Positions 1-11,600 of a stretch of DNA of 64,000 nucleotides are shown here, in pieces. How positions within the stretch are numbered: the first letter of the stretch is position 1; every line of letters starts with the position of its first letter. The stretch is taken from the NCBI GenBank assembly GCA_021613375.1, contig CM038716.1, positions 12,588,774 through 12,652,773 on the forward strand, read 5' to 3'. The notes under the pieces are model-generated. The model searched no databases, was not told the DNA's origin, and saw only the letters and a program-made list of their open reading frames with translations. The position numbers and the translations under genes are program-made. Origin of the DNA: Megaleporinus macrocephalus. Taxonomy: Eukaryota > Chordata > Actinopteri > Characiformes > Anostomidae.

Positions 1-1720
1 TTTCTCTTAAATGAAACTTCAAATGTGATTATTCAGCATATTTAAGAAGGAGGCACGACTAATATGAATTAAACATTTTCTAGAACACCTTTACTTTAGT
101 ATCTTTTGTAAAATATTTCAGGAACTGGTAGTTATTGCAGTTATTTACAGCTGTGTTGTTCATTCATTATCTATCAATCAGTACTAAATTACAACAATAT
201 TACTATTACTACATCATCACCACATTATCACTCAAATTAAATACTACATTATTGCTACTGCTGAAATACAACTGTATTACTAATTTCTTCTATCACTGAA
301 TTACAACTTCAATACAGGTATTACTAAATTATAATTACATTATTGCTTATATTAAATACCAACTACATTATTACTACAACTAACTTAAAGTTGTAAAACT
401 ATTTTCATCTTTTACTGAATTACAACTGCATTACAACTTATACTGAATATCAGATATTAGTGCTAATACTGAATTACAACAATATTACGACTTTCTGTTA
501 TTACAACTACATCACTACTGAATTACAACTACATTACAATAGTACAACTTACTTTGAATACCAACTACATTACTACTGTTATTGAATTACATGAACATTA
601 CTATTTTCCTCTATTACTAAATTAAAAGGACATTACCACTTATGTTGAATACATTACTACATTACTACATTTACTGAATTACAAGTATATTACTAATTTC
701 TACTATTTCTTTATAACTGGTGTATCACTACCATTACTGAATTACAACTGCATTAATATTGCTGAATTACAAGTACATTGCTACTTTCTACTATTAGTAA
801 ATTACAAGTACATTGTTATTTTCTACTATTACTGAATTATTAGAATATCACTGATATTACTGAATTATTAGTATGTCACTAAAATTACTGAATTAAAACT
901 GCATTACCACATTCTACTATTACTCAATTATAGCTACATTGCTACTACTCCAGAATTACTAGTACACCATTACTTCCTGCTATAGATAAATTACAACAAC
1001 ATTATTACACACAAGTAATACTGAATTTCAACTACATTATACCTCTAATTACAGCTACTATTACTACTTACTATTAATATCTCATTAACTAATTATTAAT
1101 GTAAAATTTTCTACTAGATTATAATATATAATATATACTATGAGTAGTGAATCATTAGTATTTACTACTAAAACTGAATTAGTTGCACCTATTATTTGTA
1201 ACTATGTCATTATTAATATTGAGTATAACTACCTCTAAATGATGATGGCATTATTACGTACTGCTAATGAATTTGTTTTATATTATTATCTTAATTTTAA
1301 TTTCTAATTTACTACTACATTACCAACACTGTTTTTGTGTTCTCCACTGCATTATAAATTAGATCTTTAAATTATGAATACATTACTACTTAATAAATTA
1401 CTACTAGATTGCTTATTACTTTAGAATTATCACTACATCATGAATTATTATTATATACACCACTGACTACTACAGCTAAATTAATTCTACATTACTATTA
1501 CAGATACTGATAAATAAACAATATATTAAATATATGAATATTTCGGATGAATTGCTAAATTTAAATAACTTATAATAACAGTTTAACTATTTCTATTACA
1601 TACTACTTCATATGATCAGATGAGACTCCCTATCCTGTGTGAACAGTTATTAGTTATAATAGAAGTGTTCCAGTGGGGGGACTGTAGTGTCACAGTGACG
1701 GTGTTATTTGTCTTCTACAG
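1..1720 (+). repeat. ATT/ACT-rich degenerate repeat, probable gene 1 intron
   Basis: From about 130 to 1560 the sequence is a degenerate series of ACTGAATTAC and ATTACTAC-like words with no fixed period, strongly A+T rich. It has no long open frame. It resembles the better-preserved array at 2940-5120. No coding exon is seen here; the phase-0 acceptor at 1720 implies coding exons further upstream. Confidence 0.6.
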
Positions 1721-1900
1721 TCTATTTTACACATTTTCATCCATGGTGCCAATAACTCTGGACCTGACTGTGCATCTTCATCTCTTGCCCAGAAGAAGAA
1801 AATGAAGAAGAAGGACAAGAAAAAGCAAAAGAAGAAGAACAAGAAGAAAAAGAAGAACAAGAAAAACAAGAAAAACAAGAAGAAGAAGCAGAAGAAGAAG
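1721..1900 (+). CDS. Gene 1 exon, polylysine block with GC donor
   Basis: The acceptor is a pyrimidine-rich tract ending TTCTACAG at 1720. Sixty codons are open in phase 0. The first 24 are mixed and include a degenerate Asp-Cys-Ala-Ser-Ser-Ser cluster. The last 36 are almost all Lys with some Asn, Gln and Asp. No GT donor is available at the end; the only reasonable donor is AAG|GCAAGA, a GC-AG type. Exact fit of length and phase to the next exon supports it. A Met codon at 1802 lies inside the lysine run and is a poor start candidate. Confidence 0.6.
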
Positions 1901-2566
1901 GCAAGAGATGGAATTGGATTTTTCTCTCTCTCTCTGTGTCTTTGCGTCTCTCTGTCTCTCTCTCTGTTTGTCTCTTTGTCTGTCTCTCTCTGTCTCCCTC
2001 TCTCTCTGTATCTCTCTTTCTGTATCTACCTGTCTGTATCTCTCTGTCTGTATCTCTCTCTGTGTCTCTCTCTCTTTGCCTGTCTCTCTATCTGTCTCTC
2101 TCTCTGTGTGTGTCTCTCTCTGTCTGTCTCTCTGTCTGTCTCTCTCTCTGTCTGTTTCTCTCTCTTTCTCTCTCTCTCTTTCACTCTCTATCTCTCACTC
2201 TCTCTCTCTCTGTCTCTCTCTATCTCTCTGTCTCTGTGTCTGTCAGTCTCTCTCTCTGTATCTCTCTGTCTGTATCTGTCTGTATCTCTCTCTCTTTGCC
2301 TGTCTCTCTATCTGTCTCTCTCTCTGTCTGTTTCTCTCTCTGTCTCTCTCTCTCTCTTTCACTCTCTATCTCTCACTCTCACTCTCTCTTTCTCTCTCTC
2401 TCAGGACTCCAGTTCTTCTTCCTCATCTGATAGCTCCTCCTCTGACAGTGAGGATGAGAAAAAGAGAAAGAAGAAAAGAAAGAAGGTGAAGAAGAAAAAG
2501 AAGGTAATAAGCAGCTAAAAATAAAACAAAGAAAATCTGTTGTTTTTCTTTGTTTGTTTTGGTAAG

Positions 2567-2637
<71 letters not shown>

Positions 2638-5600
2638 TGATGTCAGGATTCATCATCTGACAGTTCCAGTGAAGATGAAACGAGAAAGAAAAAGAAAAAA
2701 GACAAAAAGGAGAAAAAGAAAAACAAGAAGAGACAGAAGAAGAAGAAGAAGAAGGAAAAAATGGTGAAACACTGAGAGACATACTTTCTGTACGTGACTG
2801 TTGAGAATTCCTTCAGAATTCCATATACTCAGAATTCCCATCTCTGTCTCAGTATTCCAGCTCCAGCTCCAGCTCATCCTCGTCTGAGAGTGACGAAGAA
2901 CCAGACAGGAGAGTTAAGAAGGTGAGAGAACTTCCACTGTGCTCAAGTTTACTAAGTACTCCTGAAATATACTTTACATACTTTAATTTAACTGCTAACC
3001 TACTACCAGCTTACTAAAACATTACCCAGGAGTCCTACTGATAAATTACTACTTACTACTTCTGAATTACTAAAACACTACTACTTTATACTACTGATAA
3101 ATTACTACTACTGAATTACCAAAACATTACCCAGGAGTCCTACTGATAAATTACTACTTACTACTTCTGAATTACTAAAACACTACTACTTTATACTACT
3201 GATAAATTACTACTTACTACTACTGAATTACTAAAACACTACTACTTAATACTACTGATAAATTACTACTTACTACTACTGAATTACTAAAACACTACTA
3301 CTTAATACTACTGATAAATTACTACTTACTACTTCTGAATTACTAAAACACTACTACTTTATACTACTGATAAATTACTACTTACTACTACTGAATTACT
3401 AAATCCCTACTTCTTGCTACTACTGCTAAATTACTACTTACTACTACTAAATTACTAAATCCCTACTTCTTGCTACTACTGCTAAATTACTACTTACTAT
3501 TACTGAATTACTAAAACACTACTACTTGCTACTACTGCTAAATTACTACTTACTACTACTGAATTATTAAATCCCTATTTCTTGCTACTACTGCTAAATT
3601 ACTACTTATTACTACTGTATTACTAAAACATTATTGCTTAGTAATACTGTTAAATTACTTTTTATTGTTACTGAATTACTAAAACCCTATTACTTACTAC
3701 GACCGCTAAATTACTACTTACTACTAAATTACTAAAACATTATTGCTTAATGATACTGCTAAATTATTAATAACTACTACTGAATTACCAAAACATTGCC
3801 CAGTAGTCCTATAACTGAATTACTGAAACACTACTACTTGCTACTACTGTTAAATTACTACTTACTACTACTGAATTACTGAAACACTACTACTTGCTAC
3901 TACTGTTAAATTACTACTTACTACTACTGAATTACTAAAACACTACTACTTGCTACTACTGTTAAATTACTACTTACTACTACAAAATTACTAAAACACT
4001 ACTACTTGCTACTACTGTTAAATTACTACTTACTACTACAAAATTACTAAAACATTATTGCTTACTGATACTGTTAAATTATTATTAACTACCACTGAAT
4101 TACCAAAACATTACCCAGTAGTCCTACTGTTAAATTACTGCTTACTACTACTGAATTACTAAAACACTACTACTTGCTACTACTGTTAAATTACTACTTA
4201 CTATCACTGAATTACTAAACATCATTGCTTACTAATACTGCTAAAATACTTTTTATTACTACTGAATTACTAAAACCCTATTACTTGCTACTACTGTTAA
4301 ATTACTACTTACTACTACTGAATTACTAAAACACTACTACTTGCCACTATTGCTAAATTACTACTTACTACTACTGTATTACTAAAACATTATTGATTGC
4401 TGATACTGTTAAATTATTATTAACTACCACTGAATTACTAAAACTCTACTACTTGCTACTACTGCTAAATTAAACATTACTACTTACACCTGCTGCTAGA
4501 TTACCACATTACTACATAGTACTGCTGTTAAATGCTACAATATTACTATTTAGGACTGTTGCTAAATTACCACATTACTAATTATTAATAAAGAATTATT
4601 CAAATATTACCACTTATAACTACTAAATTACCACATTACTAATTACTGCTACTAAATTACTAAAATCTTACTAATACTGCTAACTTATCACATTACAAAT
4701 TACCACTACTGAATTTAAAAAATATTGCTACTTGCACCTGCTGCTAGATTACCACATTACTACATACTAAAGCTGTTAAATGCTACAATATTACTATTTA
4801 GGACTAAATTACCACATCACTAATTATTAATACAGAATTATTCAAATATTACTACTTACGACTACTAAATGACCACATTACTAATTACTGCTACTGAATT
4901 ACAAAAATATTACTACTTACTACTGCTAACTTATCACATTACAAATTACTATTACTGAATTACTAAAATCTTACTACTACTGCTAACTTATCACATTACA
5001 AATAACTACTACAGAATTACTAAAATATTACTATTATTACTACCACATATAGTACCACTAAGTACTATTGTTGCTAAATTACTAAAATATTACTACTTAC
5101 TACTATCGCCAAACTACACACTGTGAATAAATTTACTACTACTGTATTTTTTTTTATTTTGTATTATGTTATGACTAAGTTATGAATAATTTTCTAACTA
5201 CATTTAATCTAATGGTTTTAAATTCAACTACTTTACAATTTATTAATAATTAAGTATTTACTGCTGCTGTGAAACTACAATTACAATATTGCTCACTACT
5301 ATTACTGACTTGGAACCATATAACTACTACTGAATTAACATAATTAACACTACTAACACTTTATTGTTCACCCCTACTGCTAAATTATTAATACATAGCA
5401 AATTATTAATACATTACTTTTATTGCTATTGTGCTATATTACCAGTTCTAGTGCTTTATAGTGGTTACTCTCACCAGCTACTACTACTACTACTGAAATA
5501 GCACTACTTAACTGCTAACTACAACTACTGAACTGCTACTGTAACTACTGATTACTACTGTATTCTGACACCTGTAATTGAAGTGTGCACCAACTAATAT

Positions 5601-8600
5601 AAAGAATTTGTCTAAATGTTTGTAGGAATCTGGAGAATATTCACTTTGGGATGGTGGCACTGAGAGAAAGGTACAAACACTAGCACACGAGATTAGCATG
5701 TCCCCATCACAGATGATGAGTTTGGTCGGAGTCATCACATGAAAGCAATTTTAGCGACTGCCGCATCACCAAAACACCATCTGTGGATCTCGCCGGGCAT
5801 CCAGTCCTTCAACTCTGTCAGTTATTTCCGTCCTCTCTTCTCACCACCTGCTAATGCGGCGGCAATTACCCGGCAGGACGGAGGTCCTTCAGCCTCGAGT
5901 CGCTTCCCATTTCTTCACTAAACGTGTTTGATCATCACATTTATCGCCGCAACTCCGCCTCATGGTGCTGTTTCATTAGAGGGAGGGTTTCAAAGGGGCC
6001 TGCTAATCAGCTTTTCAGACCACCCACCTTAATCTCAGAATATTCAATACAGGGGCTGAAATTGGGGTCGAGGAGCCGAGGATCTTGGGTAATGTGATTT
6101 TGCAGTGAGTAAATCGCCACTTTCTGGTTCTGTTCTCCCTAAGAATTAGTCCTGAACCTGTAGAACCAGTGAGATCATGACTGGCTGTACCTTCTACTGT
6201 TTATTATATAACATCTTAATAGCACTGCATAGCTAGTTACATAATTCATAACAGTAAAAGTTATGTACCTCCCGTACAGTGAGGTACATCATTTTTGGTT
6301 TGTTTTGATGTCGAGAAATGACACAAAAAATAAACCGCTTAGGCAGAATGACTTTACATTGCTTTGCATTAAAGCGATATACATTGTTTCCATTTATAAC
6401 ACTGCTATGAACAAGCATTACATTTAAGAAGCAAAGTTTAATTACTGTTTATTACAGTTTTGAATGTAATTTTGTAATGTCAATACAATCTTAGCAGATC
6501 TTGCAAGTTATAATATATATATATATATATATAATGTAACTTTACTTTCAATGTAAGTCAATGGAGGGGTTAGTACGGTGGTGTAGTGGTTAGTATGGTG
6601 GTGTAGTGCTCAGTATGGTGGTGTAGTGGTTAGTATGGTGGTGTAGTGGTTAGTATGGTGGTGTAATGGTTAGTATAGTGGTGTAGAGGTTAGTATGGTG
6701 GTGTAGTGCTCAGTATGGTGGTGTAGTGGTTAGTATGGTGGTGTAGTGGTTAGTATGGTGGTGTAGTGCTCAGTACGGTGGTGTAGTGGTTAGTATAGTG
6801 GTGTAGTGGATAGTATGGTGGTGTAGTGGTTAGTACGGTGGTGTAGTGCTCAGTATGGTGGTGTAGTGGTTAGTATGGTGGTGTAGTGGTTAGTATGGTG
6901 GTGTAGTGGTTAGTATGGTGGTGCAGTGGTTAGTATTGTGGTGTAGTGGTTAGTATGGTGGTGTAGTGGTTAGTATGGTGGTGTAGTGGTTAGTATGGTA
7001 GTGTAGTGGTTAGTATGGTGGTGTAGTGGTTAGTATGGTGGTGTAGTGCTCAGTATGGTGGTGTAGAGGTTAGTATGGTGGTGTAGTGCTCAGTATGGTG
7101 GTGTAGTGGTTAGTATGGTGGTGTAGTGGTTAGTATGGTGGTGTAGTGGTTAGTATGGTGGTGTAGTGGTGGCAGATAATAGATGGGTGTATGTAAATTT
7201 AAATCACTATTAAGGGCAATAAAAAGTGTTTAAGTATTAAAATCTCTCTCTGTTATGGTCACTGGAGGTCCAGACAGAGTTGGCTGAAGGAAGAACAGGT
7301 GAAGAATGTTTGGCTGGTGCTTCAGGTGAGTCTTTCTCGTTTACATACATCAGCTGAAAATTTCAGCCCTTTAAATTCTATGCAGTCTGGTAACTGAAAC
7401 CCACAGTGTGGCTGAAAAGGTGTTATAAGTTCAGATTAAATGGATATTAACGAAGAAATGATTTTTACCCCTCTTTCCTACATTTCCCAGCATTCCCGGC
7501 TGAGGCAGAGGCTGAGGACGCCTGTAGGAGGTGGGGTGATAAAGAAAGAAGGAAGAAAGTAAACAAGTTAAAGAAAAAGGTAGAAACTTTTATTACTTTC
7601 ATATAATCTTTCAGTCTTTCTTTCTTTTTTCCTCCATTATTACTTCACTTTTTTTCTTTTATCTGTTTTTCAACTTTTTTCCCCATTCTTAATTTTTTTT
7701 TCTTTTATTTTTTCTTCATTTTTCTTTTTTTTTTTGTTCTTTATTTCTTTCATTCACACTTTTATTGTTTTTTATTCCTTTACTTATTTCTATTTCCTGC
7801 TCTTTCTTCCTTCTTCCTTTCTTCTGTCTTGATTCTTTATTTTTTTGTATTTTATTTGTCTTTACTTTTTCTGAATTTCTTCCTTCACGTACACAGTTTA
7901 GCACTTATTTCCATGTTCATATTTACATTTAATATTTATATTGGAATAAAGTAAAAAAAATGAAGAATATTAATTAAATATTAATTACAAATTTTACATG
8001 TATATGTTTTATATTACCAAAGATCAACTGTCCCAAACTTTATCATCTCTTTTTTTTGTTCTAGGATTCTTCTTTATCATCATCTTCTTCATCTCTGGAT
8101 AGTTTGTCCTCAGACAGCGAGGATGACAAGAAAAAGAAGAAGAAAAAGAAGAAGAAGAAGAAGAAGAAGAAGAAGAAGGTGATCAGAAACTTTTATCTTA
8201 TCAAAAACATACGGGAACAAAACCACTTACTGCTAAAAACATCTCCTCAACCACGTCACGTCATGCTAGCAGAGAGGATTACGTTTGTTTTATAGTTAAT
8301 CATAATTAATCACGTTTATCTGTTTAGTCAAACTGTGGACGGAATGAGGTTCTAGAGTTTATGTTTTTGATTGTTGGACTTTTCTCAGTCCAGCAGAGAC
8401 ACTGAGATGAACCTAAAAGCTACAGTCCTGACAGCAGCTTTGTGTTGGCTTCAGTCTGGAACTGTGTGTGAACAATGTGTTAACACCACTAAACACTTAG
8501 TCTTAGTCCGAAATCACCTACTAAGTCAGTAGATACTAGACTGAACCTAGTAAGTACTGGTCGAGCGGTAGACTAGTAGCTGTTTCAGTACAGGAGTGTT

Positions 8601-11600
8601 TATTATTCAGACAAGCAGGTCAGAGTTACAAACAGGATCTAAAATAAAGTCTGAATGGAGCTTTTCATGTGCAGTGAGAGGGGTACAGTGGTGGTCTTGT
8701 GTTAAGGAATGCTGGTCAGATGGTGGATGTAGTACGTCCAAGGTTGCTTAGATACTGCACACATGCGTACGGAAAGACCGCAACTGCTTTACCACTGGAG
8801 CAGTACGTACTGAGTCCAATCTAGTACCTACTAACTTAGTGTTGTCAGTGTTGTCAGTGTTGGCGGTGTTGTCAGTGTTGGCGGTGTTGGCGGTGTTGGC
8901 AGTGTTGGTGAAGTTGGCAGTGTTGGCAGTGTTGGCGGTGTTGGCAGTGTTGGCAGTGTTGGCAGTGTTGGTGAAGTTGGCAGTGTTGGCAGTGTTGGCG
9001 GTGTTGGCAGTGTTGGCAGTGTTGGCAGTGTTGGCGGTGTTGGCATTGTTCGCAGTGTTGGTTGTGTTGGCGGTGTTGGTGGTATTCGTAGTGTTGGCAG
9101 TGTTAGCAGTGTTGGCGGTGTTGACAATATTGGCAGTGTTGATGCTGTTGGCGGTGTTGGCAGTGTTGGCGATGTCGGCAGTGTTGGCAGTGTACGCAGT
9201 CAAACGTTTTAGTACACTACCAGTCAAACGTTTTAGTACACTACCAGTCAAACGTTTTGGTACACTACCAGTCAAACGTTTTAGTACACTACCAGTCAAA
9301 CGTTTTAGATACACTACCAGTCAAACGTTTTGGTACACTACCAGTCAAACGTTTTGGTACACTACCAGACAAACGTTTTAGATACACTACCAGTCAAACG
9401 TTTTAGATACACTACCAATCACACGTTTTAGTACACTACCAGCCAAACGTTTTAGATACACTACCAGACAAACGTTTTAGATACACAACCAGTCAAACAT
9501 TTTAGATACACTACCAGTCAAACGTTTTAGATACACTACCAGTCAAACGTTTTAGATACATAACCAGTCAAACATTTTAGATACACTACCAGACAAACGT
9601 TTTAGATACACTACCAGTCAAACGTTTTAGTACACTACCAGACAAACGTTTTAGATACACTACCAGTCAAACGTTTTAGATACACTACCAGCCAAACGTT
9701 TTAGATACACTACCAGTCAAACGTTTTAGATACACTACCAGTCAAACGTTTTAGATACACTACCAAACGTTTTAGATACAATACCAGTAAAACGTTTTAG
9801 ATACACTACCAGCCAAACGTTTTAGATACACTACCAGCCAAATGTTTTAGTACACTACCAGTCAAACATTTTAGATACACTACCAGCCAAACGTTTTAGA
9901 TACACTATTAGTCAAACGTTTTAGATACACTACCAGTCAAACATTTTAGATACACTACCAGCCAAACGTTTTAGATACACTATTAGTCAAACGTTTTAGA
10001 TACACTACCAGTCACAGGTTTTAGTACACTACCAGACAAACGTTTTAGTACACTACCAGCCAAACGTTTTAGATACACTACCAGACAAACGTTTTAGATA
10101 CACTACCAGTCAAACGTTTTAGTACACTACCAGTCAAACGTTTTAGATACACTACCAGCCAAACGTTTTAGATACACTACTAGTCAAACGTTTTAGTACA
10201 CTACCAGTCAAACGTTTTAGTACACTACCAGTCAAACGTTTTAGATACACTACCAGCCAAACGTTTTAGATAGACTACCAGCCAAACGTTTTAGATACAC
10301 TACTAGTCAAACATTTTAGTACACTACCAGTCAAACGTTTTAGTATACTACCAGCCAAACGTTTTAGATACACTACCAAACGTTTTAGATACACTACCAG
10401 TCAAACGTTTTAGTACACTACAAGTCAAACGTTTTAGATACACTACCAGCTGAACGTTTTAGATACACTACCAGACAAACGTTTTAGATACACTACCAGT
10501 CAAACGTTTTAGATACACTACCAGTCAAACGTTTTAGTACACTACCAGTCAAACATTTTAGATACACTACCAGTCAAACGTTTTAGTACACTACCAAACG
10601 CTTTAGTACACTACCAGACAAACGTTTTAGTACACTACCAGTCAAACGCTTTAGTACACTACCAAACGCTTTAGTACACTACCAGTCAAACGTTTTAGTA
10701 CACTACCAGACAAACGTTTTGGATACACTACCAGTCAAACGTTTTAGTACACTACCAGTCAAACGTTTTAGATACACTACCAGTCACACGTTTTAGTACA
10801 CTACCAGCCAAACGTTTTAGATACACTACCAGTCAAACGTTTTAGATACACTACCAGTCAAACATTTTAGATACACTACCAGCCAAACGTTTTAGATACA
10901 CTATTAGTCAAACGTTTTAGTACACTACCAGTCAAACGTTTTAGATACACTACCAGTCAAACGTTTTAGTACACTACCAGTCAAACGTTTTAGATAAACT
11001 ACCAGTCAAACGTTTTAGATACACTACCAGCCAAACGTTTTAGATACACTACCAGTCAAACGTTTTAGATACACTACCAGTCACACGTTTTAGTACACTA
11101 CCAGCCAAACGTTTTAGATACACTACCAGTCAAACGTTCTAGTACACTACCAGTCAAACATTTTAGATACACTACCAGCCAAACGTTTTAGATACACTAT
11201 TAGTCAAACGTTTTAGATACACTACCAGCCAAACGTTTTAGATACACTACCAGTCAAACGTTTTAGATACACTATTAGTCAAACGTTTTAGATACACTAC
11301 CAGCCAAACGTTTTAGATACACTACCAGTCAAACGTTTTAGTACACTACCAGACAAACGTTTTAGATACACTACCAGTCAAACGTTTTAGATACACTACC
11401 AGACAAACGTTTTAGATACACTACCAGTCAAACGCTTTAGTACACTACCAGTCAAACGTTTTAGATACACTACCAGTCAAACGTTTTAGATACACTACCA
11501 AACGTTTTAGATACACTACCAGCCAAACGTTTTAGTACACTACCAGTCAAACATTTTAGATACACTACCAGTCAAACGTTTTAGATACACTACCAGCCAA

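Noticed and set aside
1690..1878. Minus-strand Phe/Leu-rich frame
   Set aside because: It is the complement of the lysine-codon run of the plus-strand exon at 1721-1900.
6566..7172. Cluster of tRNA genes suggested by repeated GTGGTGTAGTGGTTAGTAT
   Set aside because: Only the A-box region repeats, every 20 bp. No B box, anticodon arm or acceptor stem is present.
8748..9381. Frames with Thr-Ala-Asn or Val-Leu-Ala repeats
   Set aside because: A 9-bp array open on both strands; the frames run into unrelated satellite at their ends.
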